Shown piece after piece: positions 25,561 through 35,016 of a DNA stretch of 64,000 bases. The notes beneath the pieces are model-generated. The model did not search any database. It saw nothing but the letters and a program-made list of their open reading frames with translations, and had not been told where the DNA came from. How positions within the stretch are numbered: position 1 is the first letter of the stretch; each line of letters opens with the position of its first letter. Made by a program: the position numbers and the translations under genes. This DNA is from Shewanella vesiculosa (GTDB lineage: Bacteria; Pseudomonadota; Gammaproteobacteria; Enterobacterales; Shewanellaceae), in NCBI RefSeq assembly GCF_021560015.1, contig NZ_CP073588.1, positions 682,001-746,000 of the forward strand, written 5' to 3'.

Positions 25561-28383
25561 ATGCACCAAGGCATCATGAAAGCTTGGCTCGAGTCGTCGT
25601 ATTTAAGTGGTTCGAACTCGACCTACGTAGAAGAGATGTATGAAGCCTATCAAGAAGATCCGCAATCAGTTACTGCTGATTGGCAGCTTGTTTTTGATAA
25701 TCTCCCTCCCGTTAACGGTGCTTCAGTAGACGTACCCGAAACAGCCCACTCTAAAGTCCGTGACTATTTCCGTAGCTTAGCCCTAGAAGGTCGTTTTAAA
25801 AACGCAAACAGCGTAACCGATCCAGAGCTAGACGCGAAGCAAGTTAAAGTCCTGCAATTGATCAATGCCCATCGTTTCCGTGGCCATCAAAATGCCAATT
25901 TAGATCCATTAGGATTGTGGAAGCGTGAGGTTGTTCAGGAGTTAGATCCTGCTTATCACGGCTTAACTGTAGAAGACATGCAGCGTCAGTTTAATACTGG
26001 TTCATTCGCCCTCGGCGGTGAAACCATGAAGCTTGCTGATATTATTCATGCATTAAAGAGCACCTACTGTGGCTCTATTGGTGCTGAATACATGCATATT
26101 ACTGATACCGATGAAAAACGTTGGATCCAACAACGTCTTGAACCGACATTAGGTAAAGCCCAATACGGTAACGATGTTAAAAAGCGTATTCTTGAAGGGT
26201 TGAATGCTGCAGAAGGTATCGAAAAATACCTTGGTGCTAAATTCCCTGGAGCTAAACGTTTCTCCTTAGAAGGTGGTGATTCGCTCGTTCCTATGATGCG
26301 TGAAATCATTTACCGTGCCGGTGAAGCGGGTACCAAAGAAATCGTTGTTGGCATGGCTCACCGTGGTCGTTTAAACTTGCTTATTAACGTGTTAGGTAAA
26401 CGTCCTGCTGAATTGTTTGACGAATTTGCTGGTAAACACGCTGATACCCATGGTTCAGGTGATGTTAAATATCATCAGGGTTTCTCATCAGATTTTGAAA
26501 CGCCAGGTGGTAATGTCCATTTAGCGTTAGCCTTTAACCCATCTCACTTAGAGATCGTTAATCCAGTGGTTATTGGTTCAGTTCGCGCTCGTCAAGATCG
26601 TCGCGGTTGTAAAGATGGCCTGCAAGTGATGCCAATTACTATTCATGGTGACTCTGCTATAACGGGTCAAGGCATTGTGCAAGAGACGTTTAACATGTCT
26701 CAAACACGTGGTTTTACCATTGGTGGTAGCATTCGGATTGTGGTCAATAACCAAGTTGGTTTTACCACATCTAACCATGCCGACACTCGTTCAACCGAAT
26801 ATTGTACTGATATCGCTAAGATGGTTCAGGCGCCAATTTTCCATGTCAACTCTGACGATCCAGAAGCGGTGGCGTTTATTTCGCAACTTGCAGTTGATTA
26901 TCGTAATGAGTTTAAACGCGATGTGGTTATTGATTTAGTGTGTTATCGCCGTCATGGCCATAACGAAGCTGATGAGCCTAGTGCTACACAGCCGCTAATG
27001 TACGCTAAAATCAAAAAACATCCAACGCCACGTAAAATCTATGCAGATAAGTTAATCGCTGAAAATAGTATTCCAGCCGATGAAGTGACTGGTTTGATTA
27101 ATCATTATCGTGATGCATTAGATGCTGGTGATTGTGTTGTTAAAGAGTGGCGTCCAATGACGCTTCATACGGTTGATTGGACACCTTATCTCAATCGTGA
27201 ATGGGATGAAGATTATGCCGGTGCGATGTCGATGGACCGTCTACAAAACTTAGCCAATAAGTTAGTCGATATTCCTGATAATCATCCGCTTCAATCTCGC
27301 GTTGCCAAAATTTATGGCGACAGAACTGCGATGGCAAAAGGCGAGAAGTTACTTGATTGGGGTTTCGCAGAAACGCTAGCTTATGCTTCTATCCTTGAAG
27401 ACAACAAGCGTGTGCGGATTACTGGTCAAGACTCTGGTCGTGGCACATTCTTCCATCGTCATGCGGTATTGCACAGCCAAAAAGACGGCACTACCTATTT
27501 ACCTTTGCGTAATGTGGCAGATGAGCAAGGGCCAATTGATATTATTGACTCGGTATTGTCTGAAGCTTCAGTGTTGGCATTTGAATACGGTTACGCCACA
27601 GCAGAACCAGGTGGTTTAACCATTTGGGAAGCGCAGTTTGGCGATTTCGTTAACTGTGCCCAAGTGGTAATTGATCAATTCTTATCGTCTGGTGAGCAAA
27701 AATGGGGCCGTTTATGTGGTCTCACTATGCTGCTACCTCATGGTTACGAAGGTCAAGGCCCTGAGCATTCAAGTGCCCGTTTAGAGCGCTTCTTGCAACT
27801 ATGTGCTAACCACAATATGCAAGTGTGTGTGCCATCAACTCCGGCGCAAGTTTATCACATGCTGCGTCGCCAAGTTGTTCGTCCGATGCGTCGTCCATTA
27901 GTGGTAATGTCGCCTAAATCTTTATTGCGTCATCCATTAGCTGTGTCTAGCTTAGAAGAGCTTGCTGAAGGTACTTTCCAAAATATCATCGGTGAGGTTG
28001 ATACCTTAGACGCAAGTAAAGTTGACCGTGTTGTATTCTGTAGTGGCAAGGTGTATTTCGAGTTACTTGAAAAACGTCGCAAAGAGAATGTCACTAACGT
28101 TGCCATCGTGCGTGTTGAGCAGTTGTATCCGTTCCCTGATGTGGAACTTCGTGCAGCATTAGAAACTTATCAACATGTTACTGATTTTGTTTGGTGTCAG
28201 GAAGAACCGCAAAACCAAGGTGCATGGTACTGTAGTCAGCATCATTTCTGGGCTAATATTCCTGCAGGTGGTCAATTAACTTATGCCGGTCGTGAAGCGT
28301 CTGCTGCACCAGCATGTGGTTATCCTGGCTTGCACGTACAGCAGCAAGAATCATTAGTTAATAGCGCATTAAAACTGTCGTAA
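25561..28383 (+). CDS. sucA: 2-oxoglutarate dehydrogenase E1 component
   Basis: 940 aa, thiamine-diphosphate-dependent decarboxylase of the 2-oxoglutarate dehydrogenase complex. The N-terminus shows the E1o signature (WLESSYLSGSNSTYVEEMYEAY). The ThDP region includes GMAHRGRLNLL, NNQVGFTTS and the acidic-rich DDPEAV. The C-terminus carries transketolase-like motifs such as DSGRGTFFHRHAVLH. The ATG at 25561 follows an AAAGGAA site; an in-frame TTG at 25546 is not favoured. It is followed by sucB after 28 bases. Confidence 0.97.
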   Translation: MHQGIMKAWLESSYLSGSNSTYVEEMYEAYQEDPQSVTADWQLVFDNLPPVNGASVDVPETAHSKVRDYFRSLALEGRFKNANSVTDPELDAKQVKVLQLINAHRFRGHQNANLDPLGLWKREVVQELDPAYHGLTVEDMQRQFNTGSFALGGETMKLADIIHALKSTYCGSIGAEYMHITDTDEKRWIQQRLEPTLGKAQYGNDVKKRILEGLNAAEGIEKYLGAKFPGAKRFSLEGGDSLVPMMREIIYRAGEAGTKEIVVGMAHRGRLNLLINVLGKRPAELFDEFAGKHADTHGSGDVKYHQGFSSDFETPGGNVHLALAFNPSHLEIVNPVVIGSVRARQDRRGCKDGLQVMPITIHGDSAITGQGIVQETFNMSQTRGFTIGGSIRIVVNNQVGFTTSNHADTRSTEYCTDIAKMVQAPIFHVNSDDPEAVAFISQLAVDYRNEFKRDVVIDLVCYRRHGHNEADEPSATQPLMYAKIKKHPTPRKIYADKLIAENSIPADEVTGLINHYRDALDAGDCVVKEWRPMTLHTVDWTPYLNREWDEDYAGAMSMDRLQNLANKLVDIPDNHPLQSRVAKIYGDRTAMAKGEKLLDWGFAETLAYASILEDNKRVRITGQDSGRGTFFHRHAVLHSQKDGTTYLPLRNVADEQGPIDIIDSVLSEASVLAFEYGYATAEPGGLTIWEAQFGDFVNCAQVVIDQFLSSGEQKWGRLCGLTMLLPHGYEGQGPEHSSARLERFLQLCANHNMQVCVPSTPAQVYHMLRRQVVRPMRRPLVVMSPKSLLRHPLAVSSLEELAEGTFQNIIGEVDTLDASKVDRVVFCSGKVYFELLEKRRKENVTNVAIVRVEQLYPFPDVELRAALETYQHVTDFVWCQEEPQNQGAWYCSQHHFWANIPAGGQLTYAGREASAAPACGYPGLHVQQQESLVNSALKLS

Positions 28384-28411
28384 TAGATAATTTATATAAG
28401 GGAAGCTTTCC

Positions 28412-29605
28412 ATGAGTATCGAAATTAAGGTACCCGTATTACCAGAATCTGTTGCTGATGCAACTATTGCTACTTGGCATGTTAAACCTGGTGAGCAGGT
28501 GACTCGTGATCAAAACTTAGTTGATATCGAGACTGATAAAGTTGTTTTAGAAGTGGTTGCACCTGAAGACGGTTCAATCTCTGAATTGTTATTCCAAGAA
28601 GGTGACACCGTTTTAGGCGAGCAAGTGATTGCTAATTTTGTCGCTGGTGCAGTTTCTGGCCAAGAAGTGACTAAAGCTGAAGCGTCAGCGCCTTCTGCTG
28701 CGGCATCTACCGAAGCGGCTACTGATGAATCTAACGATGCATTGAGTCCTTCAGTACGTCGTGTGATTGCAGAGCACAATCTTGATGCCAGCAAAATTAA
28801 AGGTTCTGGTGTTGGCGGACGTGTGACTAAGGATGATGTTGATGCATTTCTAAAGTCTGCACCAGCTAAAACCGCGCCAGCTGCTCCTGTTGCACCACTT
28901 GAAGGTCGTAGTGAGAAGCGTGTTCCAATGTCACGTCTTCGTAAAACCATTGCTAAACGTCTTTTAGAAGCGAAAAATTCAACGGCAATGTTGACCACGT
29001 TTAACGAAGTCAACATGAAGCCAATCATGGATATTCGTAAACAGTATCAAGACATTTTTGAAAAACGCCATGGTATTCGTTTAGGCTTTATGTCTTTCTA
29101 TATCAAAGCAGTAACAGAAGCGTTAAAGCGTTTTCCAGAAGTGAATGCGTCTATTGACGGTGATGATATTGTGTATCACAACTATTTTGATATCAGCATT
29201 GCAGTATCGACACCTCGTGGTCTGGTAACACCAGTATTACGTGATACCGATACCATGAGTCTTGCTGAAATTGAAAAAGCAGTTCGTGAATTGGCTATCA
29301 AAGGCCGTGACGGAAAGCTATCTGTTGCAGATATGACTGGCGGTAACTTCACAGTCACCAACGGTGGTGTGTTCGGTTCGTTAATGTCGACTCCAATTTT
29401 GAACCTGCCACAAAGCGCAATCTTAGGCATGCATGCTATTAAAGATCGCCCAATGGCAGTAAATGGTCAGGTTGAAATCCTGCCTATGATGTACCTAGCA
29501 CTCTCTTACGATCATCGTATTGTTGATGGTCGTGAGTCAGTTGGCTTCTTAGTTGCGATTAAAGACTTCTTAGAAGATCCAACTCGTCTGCTGCTTGATC
29601 TATAA
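28412..29605 (+). CDS. sucB: Dihydrolipoyllysine succinyltransferase, E2 of 2-oxoglutarate dehydrogenase
   Basis: 397 aa, three domains. The lipoyl domain spans residues 1-80 with lipoylated Lys43 in ETDKVVLEV. An Ala/Pro linker leads to the peripheral-subunit-binding domain around 110-148 ([23 protein letters not shown]). The C-terminal catalytic domain has His368 and Asp372 in SYDHRIVDG. It transfers succinyl groups from the E1 intermediate to CoA. An AAGGGA site precedes the ATG. The E3 partner (lpdA) is elsewhere in the genome, as usual. Confidence 0.97.
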   Translation: MSIEIKVPVLPESVADATIATWHVKPGEQVTRDQNLVDIETDKVVLEVVAPEDGSISELLFQEGDTVLGEQVIANFVAGAVSGQEVTKAEASAPSAAASTEAATDESNDALSPSVRRVIAEHNLDASKIKGSGVGGRVTKDDVDAFLKSAPAKTAPAAPVAPLEGRSEKRVPMSRLRKTIAKRLLEAKNSTAMLTTFNEVNMKPIMDIRKQYQDIFEKRHGIRLGFMSFYIKAVTEALKRFPEVNASIDGDDIVYHNYFDISIAVSTPRGLVTPVLRDTDTMSLAEIEKAVRELAIKGRDGKLSVADMTGGNFTVTNGGVFGSLMSTPILNLPQSAILGMHAIKDRPMAVNGQVEILPMMYLALSYDHRIVDGRESVGFLVAIKDFLEDPTRLLLDL

Positions 29606-29627
29606 GTCAGTAGATAAACCCTCGTCG

Positions 29628-29646
29628 CTGGCTCATATTGAGCCAG
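29628..29646 (+). other. Intra-operon stem-loop between sucB and sucC
   Basis: Perfect 8-base arms CTGGCTCA and TGAGCCAG around TAT, 22 bases after the sucB stop and with no T-run. It is not a good terminator; a transcript-stability or processing element is more likely. Its role is inferred only from position. Confidence 0.5.
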
Positions 29647-29680
29647 TTGGATTTGATTAGAAGTATATGGATAGATCATC

Positions 29681-30847
29681 ATGAATTTGCATGAGTATCA
29701 GGCAAAATCTTTATTTGCCGAATATGGTTTACCAGTCTCTGAAGGCTTTGCATGTGATACTGCTCAAGAAGCAGTTGAAGCAGCTGGCCACATTGGCGGA
29801 AATTTATGGGTTGTTAAGTGTCAAGTACACGCAGGCGGCCGTGGTAAAGCAGGTGGCGTTAAAGTTACCGGTAGTAAAGACGAAATCAGAGCATTCGCTG
29901 AAAACTGGTTAGGCAAGAACTTAGTAACGTACCAGACTGATGCTAAAGGTCAGCCAGTTGCTAAAATTCTAGTTGAAAGCTGTACTGATATCGCCAACGA
30001 ATTGTACTTAGGTGCAGTTGTTGACCGTAGCACTCGTCGCGTTGTGTTCATGGCGTCGACTGAAGGTGGTGTTGAAATTGAAAAAGTGGCTGAAGAAACG
30101 CCAGAACTTATTCATACAGCAATCATCGATCCGTTAACGGGTCCGCAAGCTTTCCAAGCTCGCGATCTTGGCTTCAAGTTAGGTTTAAACCCAACACAAA
30201 TGAAGCAGTTCACTAAGATCTTTATGGGTCTTGCGAACATGTTTAACGACCATGATTTTGCATTATTAGAAATCAATCCACTTGTTATCACTACTGAAGG
30301 CAACCTTCACTGTTTAGATGGCAAAATTGGTATTGATGGCAACGCATTATATCGCCAGCCAAAAATCAAAGCGATGCATGACCCATCACAAGATGATGCT
30401 CGTGAAGCACATGCTGCTAAATTTGAATTAAACTATGTTGCTTTAGACGGTAACGTAGGTTGTATGGTGAACGGTGCAGGCCTAGCAATGGGTACAATGG
30501 ACATCGTAAACCTACACGGCGGCAAACCAGCTAACTTCTTAGACGTTGGCGGTGGAGCAACTAAAGAACGTGTTGCTGAAGCCTTTAAAATCATTCTTTC
30601 TGACAGCAATGTTAAAGCAGTATTGGTTAACATCTTCGGTGGTATCGTACGTTGCGATATGATCGCTGAAGGTATTATCGGTGCAGTTAAAGAAGTTGGC
30701 GTTAAAGTGCCAGTAGTTGTTCGTCTTGAAGGTACTAACGCCGAATTAGGTCGTGAAGTATTGGCTAAGTCTGGTCTTGATATCATCGCGGCAACAAGTC
30801 TAACTGACGCGGCTGAGCAAGTTGTTAAAGCTGCGGAGGGCAAATAA
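29681..30847 (+). CDS. sucC: Succinyl-CoA synthetase beta subunit
   Basis: 388 aa, same length as E. coli SucC. An ATP-grasp domain at the N-terminus ([24 protein letters not shown]) precedes the CoA-ligase-like domain with [25 protein letters not shown] and [11 protein letters not shown]. With SucD it makes ATP or GTP from succinyl-CoA. Its TAA overlaps the ATG of sucD by one base, coupling synthesis of the two subunits. Confidence 0.97.
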   Translation: MNLHEYQAKSLFAEYGLPVSEGFACDTAQEAVEAAGHIGGNLWVVKCQVHAGGRGKAGGVKVTGSKDEIRAFAENWLGKNLVTYQTDAKGQPVAKILVESCTDIANELYLGAVVDRSTRRVVFMASTEGGVEIEKVAEETPELIHTAIIDPLTGPQAFQARDLGFKLGLNPTQMKQFTKIFMGLANMFNDHDFALLEINPLVITTEGNLHCLDGKIGIDGNALYRQPKIKAMHDPSQDDAREAHAAKFELNYVALDGNVGCMVNGAGLAMGTMDIVNLHGGKPANFLDVGGGATKERVAEAFKIILSDSNVKAVLVNIFGGIVRCDMIAEGIIGAVKEVGVKVPVVVRLEGTNAELGREVLAKSGLDIIAATSLTDAAEQVVKAAEGK

Positions 30848-31719
30848 TGTCTGTTTTAATTAACAAAGATACCAAGGTGATCTGTCAAGGTTTCACTGGT
30901 GGTCAGGGTACTTTCCACTCTGAGCAGGCGATTGCTTATGGCACGCAAATGGTTGGCGGTGTTTCTCCTGGAAAAGGTGGTCAAGTTCACCTTGGTCTTC
31001 CAGTATTTAACACAGTTAAAGATGCAGTTGCACAAACTGGTGCAACAGCATCTGTTATCTACGTTCCTGCACCATTTTGTAAAGATGCAATTCTTGAAGC
31101 AATCGATGCTGGCATTCAGCTAATCGTTTGTATCACTGAAGGTATTCCTACACTTGATATGCTGCAAGTGAAAGTGAAGCTTGAAGAAACTGGCGTTCGC
31201 ATGATCGGTCCTAACTGCCCAGGCGTAATCACTCCTGGTGAATGTAAGATTGGTATTATGCCTGGTCACATTCACAAGCCAGGTAAAGTTGGTATTGTTT
31301 CTCGCTCTGGTACATTAACGTACGAAGCGGTTAAGCAAACGACTGACGAAGGTTTCGGCCAATCTACTTGTGTAGGTATCGGTGGCGACCCAATTCCTGG
31401 TACTAACTTCATCGACGTATTGGAAATGTTCCAAAACGATCCACAGACTGAAGCGATTGTAATGATCGGTGAAATCGGTGGTAACGCTGAAGAAGAAGCG
31501 GCTGAATATATCAAAGCACACGTAACTAAGCCTGTTGTGTCTTACATTGCTGGTGTTACTGCACCAGAAGGTAAGCGTATGGGTCATGCTGGCGCAATTA
31601 TCGCTGGTGGTAAAGGTACTGCTGCTGATAAATTTGCTGCTTTAGAAGCTGCTGGTGTTACGACTGTTCGCTCTTTAGCTGATATCGGTAAAGCATTACG
31701 TATTCGTACTGGCTGGTAA
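30847..31719 (+). CDS. sucD: Succinyl-CoA synthetase alpha subunit
   Basis: 290 aa. The CoA-binding domain begins [19 protein letters not shown]. The phosphohistidine is His247 in [12 protein letters not shown], and MIGPNCPG and SRSGTLTYE are conserved. It ends the gltA-opposed TCA gene block, with a strong terminator 15 bases later. No unusual residues were seen. Confidence 0.97.
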   Translation: MSVLINKDTKVICQGFTGGQGTFHSEQAIAYGTQMVGGVSPGKGGQVHLGLPVFNTVKDAVAQTGATASVIYVPAPFCKDAILEAIDAGIQLIVCITEGIPTLDMLQVKVKLEETGVRMIGPNCPGVITPGECKIGIMPGHIHKPGKVGIVSRSGTLTYEAVKQTTDEGFGQSTCVGIGGDPIPGTNFIDVLEMFQNDPQTEAIVMIGEIGGNAEEEAAEYIKAHVTKPVVSYIAGVTAPEGKRMGHAGAIIAGGKGTAADKFAALEAAGVTTVRSLADIGKALRIRTGW

Positions 31720-31733
31720 TATTTACTCGGCTT

Positions 31734-31759
31734 AAAAAGGCGCTTAGGCGCCTTTTTTT
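31734..31759 (+). terminator. Terminator of the sdh-suc gene block
   Basis: AAAAAGGCGC, loop TTAG, GCGCCTTTTTTT: a 5-base GC stem extended by A/T pairs and a 7-T tail, 15 bases after the sucD stop. Confidence 0.93.
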
Positions 31760-31837
31760 ATTGCTTTTTTCTCAGTACGGTTGAGATTGTTATCGCCTAT
31801 TATAAGTTTAGGTTACCTCAGCGTTAGTAAGGTTGTT

Positions 31838-32764
31838 ATGCATATAGTGAGTATTATTTTCCCGTTAATGTTTATGGTCACCCTAGGCTATGGCTTAACC
31901 CGAGTGGGCTTTTTTACTCAAGAACATATTGCAGGCATCAGCAAATTCACTTTTTATGTCAGCATTCCGGCATTTTTATTTATCAATATGTTGGCTGCGC
32001 CACTGGCACAAAGTATTGATCCACTTGCGTTGCTGGCTTTTTATATACCGGTCGTGGTGGTATTTACCATTGGTTATCTAATTAATCGATATTGTAGTCC
32101 AGTAGCACAACAAAGCCGAGATGCCAGTGCCGTTTTTGCCCTAGGCAGCAGTTATTCTAATACTGTATTGGTCGGATTACCGATCATTACCGCCGCCTTG
32201 GGCGACACGATGATCGGGCAGGTATTTATGATCATTACTTTTCATAGTGCTACCTTGTTTGCGTTGACATTTATCTTAGCGGCACGCGCGCAAGAACAAG
32301 GCTTTTCGTGGCGTCGATTTACTCGTTCTATGCTACTCAATCCGGTGGTGATGAGCATTAGCTTGGGCATTTTAGCTAATGCGATAAGTATTAACTTGGG
32401 GGAACAGCTTAGTGCAGGGCTAGCATTACTCGCAAAACCGGCATTAGCCTGTGCATTATTTGTTCTAGGCGCTAATTTAAGTTTCTATCGGATTGGCGAT
32501 CATTGGCGTTTAGCATTAGTGGCAAGTAGTTTGAAAATTATCTTGTTACCCGCATTAGTGTATGTGATGGCGCATTTTGTGTTTCAGTTAACATTACAAA
32601 ATACGGCGATGTTAGTGTTACTTAGCGCCTCGCCATTAGGTGTTAATGCTTATTTAATTGCTACAGAGCTTAAACAGCATGAATCAACCTTGGGCAGCAC
32701 AGTGGTATTATCGACCTTGTTATCTGTGCTGAGTTTCAGTCTATGGTTAACACTGTTAATTTAA
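31838..32764 (+). CDS. Auxin-efflux-carrier (AEC) family membrane transporter
   Basis: 308 aa, about ten hydrophobic segments, with the N-terminal IIFPLMFMVTLGYGL and the AEC-type GSSYSNTVLVGLPI and SPLGVNAYLIATE. The family exports or exchanges small organic acids, but substrates cannot be read from sequence. The start at ATG 31838 (AAGG upstream) is preferred over the 19-residue longer TTG alternative. It stands alone between terminators and converges with fur. Confidence 0.85.
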   Translation: MHIVSIIFPLMFMVTLGYGLTRVGFFTQEHIAGISKFTFYVSIPAFLFINMLAAPLAQSIDPLALLAFYIPVVVVFTIGYLINRYCSPVAQQSRDASAVFALGSSYSNTVLVGLPIITAALGDTMIGQVFMIITFHSATLFALTFILAARAQEQGFSWRRFTRSMLLNPVVMSISLGILANAISINLGEQLSAGLALLAKPALACALFVLGANLSFYRIGDHWRLALVASSLKIILLPALVYVMAHFVFQLTLQNTAMLVLLSASPLGVNAYLIATELKQHESTLGSTVVLSTLLSVLSFSLWLTLLI

Positions 32765-32880
32765 CCGTATTTATTTAATAAGACTTTTTACAATGCCATC
32801 CGCACTTGTGTGCTATGTACGGCTCCCAGTTCTATACTTTTTACCCCAAAAAGAGATGCAGATGATAAATTTCAAGCAAT

Positions 32881-32912
32881 AAAAAACCAGCAAATTTGCT
32901 GGTTTATTTGTT
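32881..32912. terminator. Bidirectional terminator between the AEC gene and fur
   Basis: AAAAAACCAGCAAATTTGCTGGTTTATTT: arms AAACCAGCAAA/TTTGCTGGTTT around a central AT stretch, with A- and T-rich flanks, 14 bases after the fur stop and about 116 bases after the AEC stop. It can serve both convergent genes. Confidence 0.85.
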
Positions 32913-32925
32913 GCCCACATATAGA

Positions 32926-33357
32926 CTATTCGTCAGCGTGATCACATGTATCGTTGGTGCAACGACCATAAAGGTATAAGCTATGGTGAGTTAACTTGAT
33001 GTTATGACGCATGGCGATTTCGTCTTGACGACGCTCAATTACATCATCAGAAAACTCAATGACTTTATCACAGGTCAGACAAACCAAATGGTCGTGGTGT
33101 TGTTGAGTCGATAATTCAAACACCGCTTTGCCACTTTCAAAATGATGACGATTAAGAATGCCAGCATCATCAAACTGGTTTAATACTCTATACACAGTAG
33201 CAAGGCCAATTTCCTCACCAATTTCGAGTAACTTTTTGTATAAGTCTTCTGCACTGATATGCTGATTATTTGGTTCTTGCATCAGTTCTAGAATTTTAAC
33301 TCGCGGCAGGGTTATTTTTAATCCGGCTTTTTTGAGCGCTTGATTTCCATCTGTCAT
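32926..33357 (-). CDS. fur: Ferric uptake regulator Fur
   Basis: 143 aa. It starts MTDGNQALKKAGLKITLPR, a typical Fur N-terminus; longer upstream in-frame ATGs would add residues not found in the family, so 33357 is chosen. Helix-turn-helix residues lie about 20-70 (GLATVYRVLNQF is diagnostic). Metal sites: HHDHLVCLTCDKVIEF (Cys pair and His cluster) and a C-terminal CTNDTCDHADE (second Cys pair). It represses iron-uptake genes when Fe2+ is bound. A clear Fur box could not be identified upstream, so autoregulation is unproven. Confidence 0.96.
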   Translation of the reverse strand: MTDGNQALKKAGLKITLPRVKILELMQEPNNQHISAEDLYKKLLEIGEEIGLATVYRVLNQFDDAGILNRHHFESGKAVFELSTQQHHDHLVCLTCDKVIEFSDDVIERRQDEIAMRHNIKLTHHSLYLYGRCTNDTCDHADE

Positions 33358-33705
33358 TGCTAATCTCTTGATTGCAGAACCAATCGGTTCATCGGTGGAT
33401 ATTCTAATCATTATATGTCTTGAGTTTAAAAACATAAACCTCTTAAGGTGCTTAATCAACCTATATGGAGCATATTTAGCAAAACACTCGCTGAAGTTGA
33501 TATTATTTGTTACTAATCTCTCAATAAACTTACTTATACTAAGGGATTATTGTGCCAATTGGCTAATTCGATATGATTATATTATCGATAAAATGGCTTT
33601 TTAGGCCGTCAAGTCACAACATTTTGAAACGTAAGGGCGTATTTTTGATATCGTATTGAAAGTATATGGCATTATATTTTACATCATCACACTAAAGGAT
33701 AAACA
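33358..33705. promoter_or_regulatory. Divergent region between fur and cobB
   Basis: 348 bases, AT-rich, no convincing gene. A 6-base dyad TCGATA/TATCGA with a 9-base spacer lies at 33568-33588; it is AT-rich enough to occur by chance. Promoters for fur (leftward) and the sirtuin gene (rightward) must lie here. Confidence 0.4.
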
Positions 33706-34428
33706 ATGTACCGGCAAATTGTAGTGCTAACCGGCGCGGGTATATCTGCTGAGTCGGGTATGAGCACGTTTAGAGATCAGCATGGCTTATGGGAACAGCA
33801 TCATATTGAAGATGTTGCCACTCCAGAAGGCTATGCCAGAGATATTGAACTCGTTGAGCGTTTTTATAATAGTCGCTGGCAACAATTACACAGTGATGAT
33901 GTTGTTCCCAATGCTGCACATTTAGCATTAGCCAAGCTTGAGACCGAATTTACGGGGGAGTTGTTAGTTATAACCCAAAATGTTGATGATTTGCATGAGC
34001 GGGCAGGCTCTAAACGATTGCTGCATATGCACGGTGAACTTGCTAAAGGTCGCTGTCCACAATCATTACAAACATTTATTTTACGTGAGCCATTTGGCGC
34101 TGACAATTGCTGTACCTGTTGTATTCCAGGTAAGCGTTTAAGACCACATATTGTGTGGTTTGGCGAAATGCCCTTTGGTATGGATAGAATTCATGATGCC
34201 TTAGATAGTTGTGATTTGTTTATAGCCATCGGCACCTCTGGTACCGTTTATCCTGCAGCCGGTTTTGTCGATAGCGCTAATCATCATGGTGCACAGACGG
34301 TAGAAGTTAATCTCGATCCTGCTGATCGCCACAGTCAGTTCCAATATCATTTTACCGGTAAAGCAGGTGATATTTTACCAAGTTTAGTGGCAGATATTTT
34401 AGCGGGTAAGGTGATTGGTAGTGAGTAA
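33706..34428 (+). CDS. cobB: NAD-dependent protein deacylase, class III sirtuin (CobB-like)
   Basis: 240 aa. NAD-binding motifs VLTGAGISAESG and TQNVDDLH are present, with catalytic His109 in HMHGEL and zinc Cys in GRCPQS and NCCTCC. Tyr54 and Arg57 form the Y-x-x-R motif of class III (SIRT5-like) sirtuins, pointing to desuccinylase as well as deacetylase activity. The next gene starts inside its end or shortly after. It lies divergent to fur. Confidence 0.93.
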   Translation: MYRQIVVLTGAGISAESGMSTFRDQHGLWEQHHIEDVATPEGYARDIELVERFYNSRWQQLHSDDVVPNAAHLALAKLETEFTGELLVITQNVDDLHERAGSKRLLHMHGELAKGRCPQSLQTFILREPFGADNCCTCCIPGKRLRPHIVWFGEMPFGMDRIHDALDSCDLFIAIGTSGTVYPAAGFVDSANHHGAQTVEVNLDPADRHSQFQYHFTGKAGDILPSLVADILAGKVIGSE

Positions 34429-34907
34429 AGTGTTAGTTGATGGGACGAACAATGAGGTGATAGTGCCAAAGTTAGCGATTATCATGCGTGGCTTACCTGG
34501 TAGTGGTAAGTCTTATTGGGCTGAACAATTTATTATCTCAAGGTATTGAGCAGGCGATTCATATTCGACAACACGGTTACTTTTCAACAGATCGCTATTT
34601 TTATTATCAAGGTGAATATCGCTTTAATCCGCAAAAAATTGCGCAGTATCATCAGGCTAATTTAACAGCATTTATCCAAGCATTAGCCCGAAGTGAACCG
34701 ATTGTGATTTGCGATAATACCAATATTGCCAAGTGGGAATTTATGGCTTATGAGGCAGCGGCTAAAGCATTAGGTTATAAAGTTAATGTAGTATTAGTTG
34801 GACAACCTAAAGATGAGCCGCATCAACAGCTTTGTGCTCAACGAAACCAGCATCATGTTCCATTAGTACAGATTCAAAAAATGGCCCAGTTGTTTGAAGA
34901 GTGGTGA
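34421..34907 (+). pseudogene. P-loop kinase/ATPase, interrupted by a one-base insertion
   Basis: The N-terminal part has the Walker A motif MRGLPGSGKSYWAEQ. In its own frame it ends at TGA 34547-34549; the frame then continues correctly in the next frame with NLLSQGIEQ and YFSTDRYFYYQGEYRF. Dropping one T from TTT at 34529-34531 gives an uninterrupted protein of 161 aa (GTG start at 34421 overlapping cobB; 147 aa if GTG 34463 is used). The later CDNTNIAKWEF fits a T4-kinase-like small P-loop kinase. The substrate is unknown, and a sequencing error is likely. Confidence 0.75.
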
Positions 34908-34978
34908 TTTGAACAATAATTGTCTGACAATACAGTTGATGCCATAACGTTATGCTTATATCTTGCAATGGTATTAAG

Positions 34979-35004
34979 AAAAAGGCGCATATAGCGCCTT
35001 TTTT
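34979..35004. terminator. Terminator between the P-loop kinase and cpdB
   Basis: AAAAAGGCGC, loop ATATA, GCGCCTTTTTT: a 5-base GC stem with A and T runs, usable on both strands. It lies 71 bases after the kinase stop and 12 bases after the cpdB stop on the other strand. Confidence 0.93.
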
Positions 35005-35016
35005 ATTGGATAATTA

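Noticed and set aside
33568-33588. Possible Fur box upstream of fur
   Set aside because: The AT-rich dyad TCGATA-N9-TATCGA fits the GATAAT-type hexamer array poorly; chance in AT-rich DNA is likely.
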